Below are positions 30,515-38,516 of a stretch of 64,000 bases of DNA, piece by piece (the first letter of the stretch is position 1; every line of letters begins with the position of its first letter). Where the stretch lies: contig JAEZRP010000022.1 in NCBI GenBank assembly GCA_023444095.1, positions 186,001 to 250,000 of the forward strand. The letters are read 5' to 3'. The notes below the pieces were generated by a model. That model did not search any database. It worked only from the letters and a program-made list of their open reading frames with translations, and was not told the DNA's origin. The translations under genes and the position numbers were made by a program. Origin of the DNA: Bacillota bacterium (GTDB lineage Bacteria > Bacillota > Clostridia > Christensenellales > Aristaeellaceae).

Positions 30515-30676
30515 TAGTCCGCAAAGTCTAAGAACCGATGATATGGCGCAGGGATTTTCTCGTCCAGCGCGGAGCCGGAGCGCCGACGTAGCCGCGCTAC
30601 GTCAAGCGGAAGGCGACAAAGCTGGGCGGGAAAAGATCCAGCCATATCGCGGGAATTAGGCTTCGCGGACTACTAG
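30511..30676. repeat. Long stem-loop repeat, family 2, copy 2 with 12-bp terminal inverted repeats
   Basis: CTAGTAGTCCGC (30511-30522) and GCGGACTACTAG (30665-30676) are perfect complements. Inside, AAG-x-CTAA, ATATGGC, GGATTTTC-x-CG and CCAGC in the left arm are mirrored in the right arm, giving arms of about 55 bases. The centre holds ACGTAG/CTACGT. The core matches 8071-8160. The termini supply the stop codons of both convergent genes, so it may also end transcription both ways. No transposase is present. Confidence 0.75.
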
Positions 30677-31875
30677 CCAACCTCCGACCTCGTGAGCTTA
30701 CGGCAGAGCGGGAAGAGCGCGACGGCGGCGACGAGCAGAAGGATGCCGAAGAACAAAAAGATCGCGCGCATGCCGACCGCGTCGCTCACGAAGCCGCCGA
30801 GCAGCGAACCGATCACCTTCGCGATGCCGAAGGAGGTCAGCGTGAGGAGCGTCTGCGCCGAGCCGGAAAGCTCGGGCGCGACGATTTTGCCGATGTAGAG
30901 CGCCGGGAAGAACTCGAAGCACGCCATGGCCGAGACGGCGGGAATCTGGGCGACGAGCAGTATCTGCCAGCTCCCGAGGCTGTGCGCGAGCACGAACCCG
31001 AGCCAGCGCAAGCCGTTGAGCGCGTAGCCCACGATCAGCCACCGCCAGATGGAGAGATGGCGCATGATCCGGCTTGCATACAGCAGAACCGGGATCTCGA
31101 GGAAAACGGAGACCCACGTGATGAGGGACGCGATCCGGTTGCTCACGCCCATCTCCTCGAGGTACGCGCCGAAGAACGACAGATAGAACATGGTCGTGCA
31201 GGTGCCGACGAGCACCAGCGCGAGCAGAATCAGAATCCGCCTGTCCCCGAGCGCCTTGAACGGGGACAGCTTTTTGACGCCGAACTGGTGGCCGCGGACG
31301 TTCGGAAGCGCCAGCGACACGAGAGCCGCGGCAAGAAAACCGATGGCCTGATTGGTGTAGAGGTGGCGCAGAGAAGTCGTGCAAATGAAGCCGATGGCGA
31401 GCGCGCCGATCTGGTAGCCGATGGTGCCCATCATGCGGATCGGCCCGAAGGACATGCCGCGCGCGTTCGTGTACTCGAGCGCGATCGACGTCACGGTCGG
31501 GTTCGCCGCCTGCCCAAAGAAGGCGTTCAGAATGAGGAGGAAAAGAAGCGGCAAAAACCGCGTGGCGCTCGCGTCCGGTGTGCCCGCGCCGAGCTTCGAA
31601 AAGTCCGTCATGCCGTCGACAAAGAACAGCAGAATGGCCGCGAGGGACATCGTCCCGGCGACGACAAGCTTTTTCAGGGGCACCCGGTCCGAGAGCGCGC
31701 CCCACATGGGCATGAAGAACATGCTGACGAGCGCGGGGACGGAGGTCAGAAGCCCGATCTGAGAGCCGCTCAGCCCGATCTGTGCGAAATATTTGGACGC
31801 GAACGTCGAAAAGCCCATGGCGATGAAGGAGACGAAGTAATACGCCGACAGGGTATACATGCCGCGGTTGTTCAT
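30673..31875 (-). CDS. MFS permease (MFS_1-like)
   Basis: A 400-residue, 12-helix transporter of the LacY/nucleoside-permease-like MFS_1_like group. The N-terminus YTLSAYYFVSFIAMGFSTFASKYFAQIGLSGSQIGLLTSVPALVSMFFMPMWGALSDRVPLKKLV includes the helix 2-3 signature WGALSDRVPLKK. Start ATG 31875 has GGAGGTTACC just upstream; in-frame codons further up lack a ribosome site. Promoter TGGACA-17-TATACT precedes it. It is convergent with the flavodoxin across repeat copy 2. Substrate unknown, often sugars or nucleosides in this group. Confidence 0.85.
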   Translation of the reverse strand: MNNRGMYTLSAYYFVSFIAMGFSTFASKYFAQIGLSGSQIGLLTSVPALVSMFFMPMWGALSDRVPLKKLVVAGTMSLAAILLFFVDGMTDFSKLGAGTPDASATRFLPLLFLLILNAFFGQAANPTVTSIALEYTNARGMSFGPIRMMGTIGYQIGALAIGFICTTSLRHLYTNQAIGFLAAALVSLALPNVRGHQFGVKKLSPFKALGDRRILILLALVLVGTCTTMFYLSFFGAYLEEMGVSNRIASLITWVSVFLEIPVLLYASRIMRHLSIWRWLIVGYALNGLRWLGFVLAHSLGSWQILLVAQIPAVSAMACFEFFPALYIGKIVAPELSGSAQTLLTLTSFGIAKVIGSLLGGFVSDAVGMRAIFLFFGILLLVAAVALFPLCRKLTRSEVG

Positions 31876-31905
31876 CGGTAACCTCCGAATGGTTGGTACG
31901 CTCAC

Positions 31906-31934
31906 AGTATAACACCGATGAAAAGCGATGTCCA
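31906..31934 (-). promoter_or_regulatory. Promoter of the MFS permease
   Basis: On the minus strand TGGACA (31934-31929), 17 bases, TATACT (31911-31906). Confidence 0.75.
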
Positions 31935-31963
31935 CGCCATTTTAACAAACTGCATTGATCCGG

Positions 31964-32073
31964 ATGATATCATTCGGCGGCCCGGGGTATAGGACCTCGA
32001 GCCGCCGCATGAACTTCAGTGATTCGGAAAAGTTTGGGATGCTGATCCGAAGGGCTGCGCCCTCCGGTGTTCC
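31964..32073 (-). repeat. Multi-hairpin 3' element, copy D
   Basis: Read on the minus strand it starts directly after the DUF2974 stop codon: GGAACACCGGAGGGCGCAGCCC, then CATCCCAAA, then a CGGCGGC (rc of 32001-32007) / GCCGCCG stem with the same GAGG..CCCGG interior seen in copy B, then a TGATATCATCCGG block. Shorter and more diverged than copy B. Confidence 0.55.
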
Positions 32074-32916
32074 TCACCGCACGATCGCCTTGCAGATGTT
32101 CTTCAGCTTTTCACGGGTGCCGCCCTTGAGCGCGCGGTCGGTCGCGCGGGTGGCGAGCTCGGTGGCGATCGACTTCGGCGCGCGCAGCGTCGGGATCGGT
32201 TCCCCGCGCCCGTCGAACAGATACGCTTCCGGCATGTGCGCCTGCGTATTTGGCGCCTGCTTCACGAACACGCGCCGTTCCGGGTGCGTGAGCAGCGCGC
32301 CGACGAGGTCCTGGGCCACCACGTAGTTGACGGCATGTTCGGCGAGGCGCCTTTCCTGCTCCTCGGTGAGCGAACCCTGCGCGAAGCCCTGCGAATTGAA
32401 CGCGACCGCCCGCGCCATCGGATTTTCGGAAACCGCGCGCGCATACATGGCGTTGTGCCCGCCCTTCGAATGCCCGGTGAAGATCACCTTGCCCGCCGGG
32501 TATTTCTGCGCGATCCTTTGGATGTCCGGATACTGCACCGAGCCCGCGAACGGCTCGCAGACGTTGTCCGTCCAGTCGATGTTTGTCGGCACGCATTCGC
32601 CGCGCGATTCCGAACCGCGCATGGCGACGATCGCGGTGTCGCCGTCCTCGAACGTATAGGCCACAAAGCCGCCGTTCCGATTGTCGTTCACATAGCCCGT
32701 GAGGTGCGCGGACGAATCCTTCATTTCCCGCGCCGCCGCGCGCGCCGCATCGTACATCTCGACGCACGGGAGCGCGCCCGCCGCGTCCATGCGAAGGATC
32801 GTGTCCGCGAGCGCGGAGACGGGCACCTTCCCGCCGCGCGCCAGAAGCGTCCGGTAGAGCTCGGGCAAATCTATGTAGGAAAGCCACGAAAGATAGAGAA
32901 GCTCCCTGGTCGTCAT
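32074..32916 (-). CDS. DUF2974 (Mbeg1-like) alpha/beta hydrolase
   Basis: A 280-residue protein with the lipase-type nucleophile elbow VIFTGHSKGGHNAMYA. Upstream, GYVNDNRNGGFVAYTFEDGDTAIVAMRGSES is the N-terminal strand pattern of Mbeg1-like (DUF2974) hydrolases common in Clostridia and lactobacilli. ATG 32916 is preferred over an upstream in-frame ATG because GGGAG lies before it. No signal peptide, so cytoplasmic. Substrate unknown. A copy of the multi-hairpin element follows its stop codon. Confidence 0.8.
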   Translation of the reverse strand: MTTRELLYLSWLSYIDLPELYRTLLARGGKVPVSALADTILRMDAAGALPCVEMYDAARAAAREMKDSSAHLTGYVNDNRNGGFVAYTFEDGDTAIVAMRGSESRGECVPTNIDWTDNVCEPFAGSVQYPDIQRIAQKYPAGKVIFTGHSKGGHNAMYARAVSENPMARAVAFNSQGFAQGSLTEEQERRLAEHAVNYVVAQDLVGALLTHPERRVFVKQAPNTQAHMPEAYLFDGRGEPIPTLRAPKSIATELATRATDRALKGGTREKLKNICKAIVR

Positions 32917-32949
32917 AAAAACCACTCCCGCATCATCCAATGCGGGCGC

Positions 32950-32978
32950 TTGCGAAACGGGCAATGATTCTGTATAAT
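32950..32978 (+). promoter_or_regulatory. Promoter of the flavin reductase gene
   Basis: TTGCGA (32950-32955), 17 bases, TATAAT (32973-32978), 25 bases before ATG 33004. Confidence 0.75.
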
Positions 32979-33003
32979 TTCAAAAAAAGGGAGGTCGATC
33001 GAA

Positions 33004-33585
33004 ATGGAGAAACTGGTTGTGGCGATCAACGGAAGCCCGCGTAAGAACGGCAACACGAGGCGCGCGCTCGAAATCGCGGGCGGACGCCTCGAGGCGCACG
33101 GCATCCGCGTGGAGCATATCCAGCTGGGCGGGCTGCGCGTGCGCGGCTGCCAGGCGTGCATGTGGTGCCGCACGCATCCGGATAAGAAGCGCTGCGCGTT
33201 CGACGACGACGGAATGAACGAGATCCTCGCGCGCGTGTGGGAGGCGGACGGGCTGCTCGTCGGATCGCCGACGTATTACAGCAACCTCACGACCGAGACG
33301 AAGGCGTTCATCGACCGCTGCGGCTATGTCTCCGGCGCGAACGGCGGACTCCTCAAGGGGAAGATCGGCGCGCCCGTGGTGTCCGTGCGGCGCGCGGGCG
33401 GCAACGTGACGTACGCCTCCATCAACTACCTCTTTGGCATCTCGCAGATGCCCATCGCCACGTCGAGCTATTGGAACATGACGCTTTCGCGCGACATCGG
33501 GGACATCGAAAACGACGCCGAGGGCATCCGCACCTTCGAGACGCTGGGCGACAACATGGCGGAGATGATCCTGAAGCTGCGCTAA
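33004..33585 (+). CDS. NAD(P)H-dependent FMN reductase / iron-sulfur flavoprotein-like
   Basis: A 193-residue flavodoxin-fold reductase. VVAINGSPRKNGNTRRALE is the FMN phosphate-binding loop; LRVRGCQACMWCRTHPDKKRCAFDDDGM carries four cysteines in the position of iron-sulfur flavoproteins (CxxCxxC-like), and LLVGSPTYYSNLTTETKAFIDR is the second flavin loop. GGGAGG precedes the ATG. Monocistronic, with its stop overlapping the convergent DUF4363 gene by three bases. Likely cytoplasmic electron transfer or quinone/drug reduction. Confidence 0.88.
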   Translation: MEKLVVAINGSPRKNGNTRRALEIAGGRLEAHGIRVEHIQLGGLRVRGCQACMWCRTHPDKKRCAFDDDGMNEILARVWEADGLLVGSPTYYSNLTTETKAFIDRCGYVSGANGGLLKGKIGAPVVSVRRAGGNVTYASINYLFGISQMPIATSSYWNMTLSRDIGDIENDAEGIRTFETLGDNMAEMILKLR

Positions 33586-33965
33586 TAAAGATTGCTGATG
33601 CTGAACGCCTCGTGCTGGCGCAGGTGCTCGATGGTTTCGCCGAGAAGCGTCAGCTCCTGGTACGTGTCGTCGAGATCGTCCAGCTCAAGGCTGATCTTCG
33701 CGGCGACGATGTGCAGATACGCGTCGTGCAGGTCGTTGTGCGAGGCGATCATCTCGAGAAGCTTCGACTTGCCTTTGAACGTGTCGGCGAGCTGAACGAT
33801 CTTTTCCTTCGCGCCGCTGAGGTCGTCGGCATCCACGAGGCTGATGGCCTGCGTGCGCATTTCGTCGAGTCCCGCGAGCGTCTTATCCTGATAGAACAGC
33901 GAAAAAAGGCAGAGCGCGAGCGAGACGACGAGCACCGAACACATGGCGATAAACGTTGCTTTCAC
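33582..33965 (-). CDS. DUF4363 family membrane-anchored protein
   Basis: A 127-residue protein with one N-terminal membrane helix (about 5-26) and a helical remainder rich in acidic residues (about 30-120). The pattern and its position directly after a YetF-like gene match DUF4363, found next to DUF421 genes in spore-forming Clostridia. Start is GTG 33965, whose G is shared with the TAG stop of the YetF gene, so the two are translationally coupled. No catalytic motif is visible. Function unknown. Confidence 0.75.
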   Translation of the reverse strand: MKATFIAMCSVLVVSLALCLFSLFYQDKTLAGLDEMRTQAISLVDADDLSGAKEKIVQLADTFKGKSKLLEMIASHNDLHDAYLHIVAAKISLELDDLDDTYQELTLLGETIEHLRQHEAFSISNLY

Positions 33966-34684
33966 TACCAGGTAACCTCCGCGGACGAGATGGCCTGCGT
34001 GTGCTCCATGCCCCCGCCCTTGCGCTGCGCGGTGAGCGCGCCCTTGGTGTCGATGAGGGCGAAGTAGGTGTCCTCAATTTCGAGCCCCACGCGCGAAAGC
34101 TGCTCCCGGAGCCAGTCGAGGTCCTTTCCGCACTGGCTGAGGTTGTTTTTCTGCGCGCGTCCGTCCATGACAAGGATCATCGGGAGGCCCTCGTAGCCCG
34201 CGTCGATGCCCATTTCGGAGGTGGTCGGCGGTCGCTTGCTCGAGCGCGGGAAGGCGGAAATCCTGCCGTTCGCTTCGATGACGGCGGTTCCCACCTCGGA
34301 GGGATCGAGCATACCCTCTCCGCGCAGGCCTTCGAGGAGGTCGGACAGGCTCAGGCAGAGCCGTTCGAGCTCCTTTTCGTCGATGACCCCCTTGGAGATG
34401 ACGACGGCGGGCTTTCCGGAGATGACGGCGCGCGCCTTGTCCGACTTCATGTCGATGAGCGTGATCGCACAGTGCACCACGAAAAGCCCGGCGACTGGGA
34501 GAAGGCCCTGCAGAAGCGGCGTCGATACGCTCTCCATGGGCGTCGCGATGATATCCGCGATGAGGATGGTCATCGCGAACTCGTACGGCTCGAACTGGCC
34601 CAGCTGGCGCCTGCCCATACCGCGCATGACGACGATCATGACGATATAGAGGATCATCGCGCGCAGGAACAACGTAAGCATCAA
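33965..34684 (-). CDS. DUF421 (YetF-like) membrane protein
   Basis: A 239-residue protein with three N-terminal membrane helices (about 3-85) and a cytoplasmic DUF421 domain. RGMGRRQLGQFEPYEFAMTILIADIIATPMES and MKSDKARAVISGKPAVVISKGVIDEKELERLCLSLSDLLEGLR are family hallmarks. Proteins of this type (YetF, YkjA, YrbG) are linked to spore membranes or germination in Bacillus, and the DUF4363 partner follows. Either of two adjacent ATGs may be used. Role here inferred from family only. Confidence 0.85.
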   Translation of the reverse strand: MMLTLFLRAMILYIVMIVVMRGMGRRQLGQFEPYEFAMTILIADIIATPMESVSTPLLQGLLPVAGLFVVHCAITLIDMKSDKARAVISGKPAVVISKGVIDEKELERLCLSLSDLLEGLRGEGMLDPSEVGTAVIEANGRISAFPRSSKRPPTTSEMGIDAGYEGLPMILVMDGRAQKNNLSQCGKDLDWLREQLSRVGLEIEDTYFALIDTKGALTAQRKGGGMEHTQAISSAEVTW

Positions 34685-34764
34685 AACGCCCCCATCTTGC
34701 GTCTAATCATTGTGATAGTTTCTCCGCGTTGGCGCGAAAAAATTCCCGTTCCGGTTGAATTTAC

Positions 34765-34793
34765 TTGCATAAATCGGCCCTAGGTATTATCAT
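34765..34793 (+). promoter_or_regulatory. Promoter of the zinc-ribbon/CapA pair
   Basis: TTGCAT (34765-34770), 17 bases, TATCAT (34788-34793), about 40 bases before ATG 34835. Confidence 0.6.
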
Positions 34794-34834
34794 GATGATG
34801 TGCATGTTTACCCTGAATTGAAAGGAGCGTTTCC

Positions 34835-35356
34835 ATGAGCATATTTGATCAGGCCTCGCGAAAGGTCACCGAGACCGTGAAGGGCCTCCAGAAAAAGACG
34901 AACGAATCGATGGCGATGAAGCGGATCGACTCGCAGATCAAGGCGGCGCAGGCTGAGATAGAGGGAATTTTGAAGGCGATCGGCGAGGCGGCGTACGCGG
35001 CGCGCGCGGAGGAGAACCCCTTCGCGGGCGCGGGGGAACTGTTCGCGGCCGTGACGGCGCTCAAGGAGCGCATCGCGGAGGATCGCAAAGAGCTCGACAA
35101 GCTCAACGACGTCAAGCGCTGCCAGTCGTGCGGCGCGCAGGTGCAGTATCTCGCGAAATTCTGCCCTCAGTGCGGCGCGAAGCTCGAGGTGGAAACCGAG
35201 GAGGCGCCCGCCGAGGAGGAGGTTCCCGAGGTCGAAATCTGTCCCAACTGCGGCGCCGAGCGCAACGACAAGGCGCGCTTCTGCGAGACCTGCGGCCACG
35301 AATTTGACGCGGCGGCGGTCGACAGCGAGGAGCCCACGGTTCACGAGGAAGAATAA
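34835..35356 (+). CDS. Double zinc-ribbon coiled-coil protein
   Basis: A 173-residue protein. Residues 1-90 are helical and probably coiled coil (QIKAAQAEIEGILKAIGEAAY..). Two zinc ribbons follow: CQSCGAQVQYLAKFCPQCGAKL (about 95-116) and CPNCGAERNDKARFCETCGHEF (about 133-154), separated and followed by acidic EE-rich linkers. AAAGGAG is 7 bases before the ATG. It is 12 bases upstream of the CapA-like gene. Such proteins are common small zinc-ribbon scaffolds in Clostridia; no specific role is known. Confidence 0.8.
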   Translation: MSIFDQASRKVTETVKGLQKKTNESMAMKRIDSQIKAAQAEIEGILKAIGEAAYAARAEENPFAGAGELFAAVTALKERIAEDRKELDKLNDVKRCQSCGAQVQYLAKFCPQCGAKLEVETEEAPAEEEVPEVEICPNCGAERNDKARFCETCGHEFDAAAVDSEEPTVHEEE

Positions 35357-35368
35357 GGAGTTGCCGGC

Positions 35369-36742
35369 TTGAACAACAACAGGTATCAGAATCCGAGATC
35401 GCGGCGCAGGCAGGCGCTCATCCGGCGGCGGATCCGGGCCGCCGTCGCCCTGGTGGCGCTGATCGCCCTCATCATCCTCGCGGTCACGCTCATCCGGCGC
35501 GCCGTTTCGGGCGGGAACGACGGCCCGGTCGTCTCGCCGACCGTGGCCGCGACGGGCCTCGTCCTCACATCACCGGAAGCGAGCGCGAGCCCCGCGCCCT
35601 CCGGTGAAGCGTCAGCCGCGCCCACCGCGGAACCGACGCTTTCGGCGGTCGCAACCGCCGGGGCCACAGTCGCCGCGGAAGCGCCTTCAAGCGGCGGACT
35701 TCGCTCCGCGCACATCCGTGTGATCGGCGACGTCATGTTCCACAAGGAACAGCTCGACATGGCGAAAAAGAGCGACGGGACCTACGACTTTGATTTGCAG
35801 TTCCGGTTCATCAAGGATTCGCTCGCGGCGGCCGATTACACCATCGCGAACCTCGAGACGACGGTCGGAAAGTATAAGGACACGGCGTACTCCGGTTATC
35901 CCCAGTTCAACACGCCGGAATCCGTTCTCGAGACGCTCAAGGACTGCGGGATCGACTTTTTCACCATGGCGAACAACCACATGCTCGACCGGTGGTTCGA
36001 CGGGCTCGTTCAGGATGTGAACCTCGTTGAGCAGTACGGGTTCGACCATGTCGGCGCGTACCGCACCCAGGCGGAGCGGAATGCGCCCGTCGTGTACGAG
36101 GTGAAGGGAATCAAGATCGGCTTTGTCGCCTACACCCACGCGACCAACACCATGGAAAACGTTTCCGACAGGGCCGCCAAGGATTACGGCGTTCCCTACA
36201 TCTACAACGCGGACATCGAGGGCGATATTCAAAAGCTGCGCGACGCGGGCGCGGAGGTCGTGATCGCGCTGCCGCACTGGGGCACGGAGAACGTGAACCA
36301 GCCGGACGAGACGCAGTACAAGTACGCCAAAAGGCTCGCCAAGGCGGGGGCGGACATCATCCTCGGGAGCCACTCCCACATGGTGCAGCCGATGCAGGTG
36401 GTCGACGGGACGGACGCCGACGGAAACGCGCGGCAGGTGTTCGTGATCTACTCCATGGGCAACTTCATCAGCGCCATGACCATGCAGTACACCGACAGCG
36501 GGATCATCCTCGACTTCACCATTCGGGAGCAGTCGGACGGAAGCTTCCGCGTGGAGGACATCGGCTACGTGCCGATCTACGTCTGGAAGCAGGACGGCAA
36601 GCTTGCCGTGGTCTCCTCGGCCAAGTACCTGAACAACAAGCCGGATGGAATGACCAACGACCAATACAACCAGATGACCAAGACCTATCACGAAATCGTG
36701 GATCATCTCGGAACGGACGGGTTTGCCGTACTGACGGAGTGA
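35369..36742 (+). CDS. CapA family protein (metallophosphatase-like, surface)
   Basis: A 457-residue protein. A basic N-terminus and one membrane helix (about 24-44) anchor it; residues 50-105 form an Ala/Ser/Pro/Thr-rich stalk; about 112-380 is the CapA/PgsA domain with IRVIGDVMFH, IANLETTVG, MANNHMLDRW, VIALPHWGTE and ILGSHSHMVQPM, which are metallophosphoesterase-type metal ligands. CapA proteins take part in poly-gamma-glutamate capsule synthesis, but many relatives are uncharacterised. Start is TTG 35369 with AAGGAG 8 bases upstream. No capB/capC genes are near, so a capsule role is doubtful. Confidence 0.85.
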   Translation: MNNNRYQNPRSRRRQALIRRRIRAAVALVALIALIILAVTLIRRAVSGGNDGPVVSPTVAATGLVLTSPEASASPAPSGEASAAPTAEPTLSAVATAGATVAAEAPSSGGLRSAHIRVIGDVMFHKEQLDMAKKSDGTYDFDLQFRFIKDSLAAADYTIANLETTVGKYKDTAYSGYPQFNTPESVLETLKDCGIDFFTMANNHMLDRWFDGLVQDVNLVEQYGFDHVGAYRTQAERNAPVVYEVKGIKIGFVAYTHATNTMENVSDRAAKDYGVPYIYNADIEGDIQKLRDAGAEVVIALPHWGTENVNQPDETQYKYAKRLAKAGADIILGSHSHMVQPMQVVDGTDADGNARQVFVIYSMGNFISAMTMQYTDSGIILDFTIREQSDGSFRVEDIGYVPIYVWKQDGKLAVVSSAKYLNNKPDGMTNDQYNQMTKTYHEIVDHLGTDGFAVLTE

Positions 36743-36756
36743 TCCGGGTCTGCGAA

Positions 36757-36796
36757 GCGCCCGGCCCTATGAAGGGGCCGGGCGCCTTTTATTTTA
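36757..36796 (+). terminator. Terminator after the CapA-like gene
   Basis: GCGCCCGGCCC (36757-36767) pairs with GGGCCGGGCGC (36775-36785), followed by CTTTTATTTTAT. Confidence 0.9.
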
Positions 36797-37532
36797 TCCA
36801 GCGAATCAGCGTGCGCGCATCCCGGAGGAAGGCTTCCTCGCAGTCGCCCTGCACGAATTCGAGCAGGACGCGCGCGTCCTTCAACTGCGCGAGCGCCTTT
36901 CTCCACATCGCTTCGCCGTCCGCGAGCGGAAGCCGCTCGACGCCGTCCCCGTGCCGCCAGGTGAATGCGTGGACGTGCAGAAGGCGCGGCAGCACCATTT
37001 CAAGCGCGCGGAGCCGGTCCGCCTCGGGCCAGTCCCAGCGGGGCTGCCAGTAGAAGCGCAGGTTTTCGATGCCGCGCGTCTCCGCCGTCAGGCGGCGGAC
37101 GGAGGAAAGCCCGTCCGTCAAAGTTCCCCCGTGAAACTCCGGTGCGACGATCAGGCCCCGCTTCCCCGCCGCTTCGCAAGCGGCGGCGAGGGCGTCCATC
37201 AGCCGACCGCGCTCGCCGTCGGACGTCTCGTCGGAGCCCGTCCGTCCGAGCCACACCCGGACCGCGGGCGCGCCGAGTTCCGACGCCGCGTCGAGGTTTC
37301 TTTCGAACTCTGCGGCTTCGTCCCCCACGCGGAAGTAGCTCCCATAGGAGCAGATTTCAAGCCCCGCGTCCCGGCTCATATCCCGCACCTCGCGCGCGTT
37401 GCCGCCGCCCGGCGGGACGTGGACGTCGCCGCCCCACTCGACGGCCCGTAGGCCCGCCCGCCCGCAAAGCGCGCAGATTTCGCGCGGGGTTTTGTTCCGG
37501 AAGGTGACGGAGACAAGTCCCGGCATCGTCAT
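36789..37532 (-). CDS. Sugar phosphate isomerase/epimerase-like TIM barrel
   Basis: A 247-residue AP_endonuc_2-type barrel. LVSVTFRNKTPREICALCGRAGLRAVEWGGDVHV, GLEICSYGSYFRVGD, VRVWLG, GLIVAPEFHGGT and LLHVHAF mark successive strands with the metal-binding E and H residues. It is the last gene of a three-gene operon after a 2-hydroxyacid dehydrogenase. ATG 37532 with AGGTGAT upstream is preferred to a GTG at 37541 that directly abuts the upstream stop. Substrate unknown; sugar or inositol-type catabolism is plausible from the family. Confidence 0.82.
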   Translation of the reverse strand: MTMPGLVSVTFRNKTPREICALCGRAGLRAVEWGGDVHVPPGGGNAREVRDMSRDAGLEICSYGSYFRVGDEAAEFERNLDAASELGAPAVRVWLGRTGSDETSDGERGRLMDALAAACEAAGKRGLIVAPEFHGGTLTDGLSSVRRLTAETRGIENLRFYWQPRWDWPEADRLRALEMVLPRLLHVHAFTWRHGDGVERLPLADGEAMWRKALAQLKDARVLLEFVQGDCEEAFLRDARTLIRWIK

Positions 37533-37541
37533 ATCAATCAC

Positions 37542-38516
37542 CTACGCCATCGTCTCGAGCATCGGAAGCGTCACCTCGTGAACGAGCTTTTCGCCCGCGA
37601 GGAAGCGCGCACACTCGTCGATCATGTATTCGGCCATCCTGCGCACCTCGTTGCCCATCGAACCCGCGATGTGGGGCGTGAGGAAGCAGTTCGGGAGCGC
37701 GTTCAGCGGGTTCCGGTCGGAATGGGCCTCGTCCTGCAAGACGTCCAGGAGCGCAGTCGCGCCCGGCCTTTCGCGCAGCATGTCGAAAAGGTCGGACTCG
37801 TCGAGCTGCGCGCCGCGCCCGGTGTTGACGAACGTGGCATACTCGCGCATGGAGAAGAAGTGATCGCGCCGAATGATGCCGCGCGTCGACGGGAGGTTCG
37901 CGAGGTGGTTCGAGACGACGTCGCAGCTTTCGAAGATCCGCTCCATCGTCGCGCGGCGCGCGCCGAGCTCCGCCAGGACGTCGTCCTTCACGAACGGGTC
38001 GAACACCCACACCTCGCAGGCGAAATCCCGCAACTTCTCCGCGACCATGCGCCCGATCGCGCCGCAGCCGAGAAGCCCGATCCGAATATCGTACATGCCG
38101 GGATGCGCGGCCGCCGCCCGCGCCGCGTTTTCGCGCGATTCGCGCATCGCGGCCTGCGCGCCGAAGTACCCCTTCGCCGCGAGCATGATCTGCGCGACGG
38201 TATACTCCGCAACGGGCACGGCGTTCGCACGCCACGCGCTGAACACCCGGACGCCCCCTTCGAGGAAGGGCCGCGCGAAACCCTGCACAGAACCCGCCGC
38301 GTAGAACACGGCCCTGAGACTTGGGAAACGCCGCGCGATCTCGGTTGCGTCCGGCGCGGGCATGCCCCACGTGGAGAAGATAAGCTCCGCGTCGGGCGCG
38401 TCCGTCAGCCGGAGCGCCTCCGGCGCGAGACCGACCATCTCCTGAAGCCGCGCGAGCTGGGCGGGGCCGTAGACGCGCTTCCACGCGTCCGATTCGCAGA
38501 GCAATATCGCCTTCAT
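37542..38516 (-). CDS. D-2-hydroxyacid dehydrogenase family protein
   Basis: A 324-residue NAD(P)-dependent dehydrogenase. The Rossmann loop is IGLLGCGAIGRMVAEKL (about 148-164); the catalytic arginine is in FVNTGRGAQLDE, the glutamate in DVLQDEAH and the histidine in TPHIAGS. ATG 38516 overlaps the nucleosidase gene by ATGA and has GGAGG 8 bases ahead. The N-terminal half is less conserved than in SerA or LdhA, so the substrate cannot be set. Middle gene of a three-gene operon. Confidence 0.88.
   Translation of the reverse strand: MKAILLCESDAWKRVYGPAQLARLQEMVGLAPEALRLTDAPDAELIFSTWGMPAPDATEIARRFPSLRAVFYAAGSVQGFARPFLEGGVRVFSAWRANAVPVAEYTVAQIMLAAKGYFGAQAAMRESRENAARAAAAHPGMYDIRIGLLGCGAIGRMVAEKLRDFACEVWVFDPFVKDDVLAELGARRATMERIFESCDVVSNHLANLPSTRGIIRRDHFFSMREYATFVNTGRGAQLDESDLFDMLRERPGATALLDVLQDEAHSDRNPLNALPNCFLTPHIAGSMGNEVRRMAEYMIDECARFLAGEKLVHEVTLPMLETMA

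Noticed and set aside
30511..30676. Complete insertion sequence
   Set aside because: Terminal inverted repeats exist, but only about 140 bases lie between them and they contain no transposase frame.
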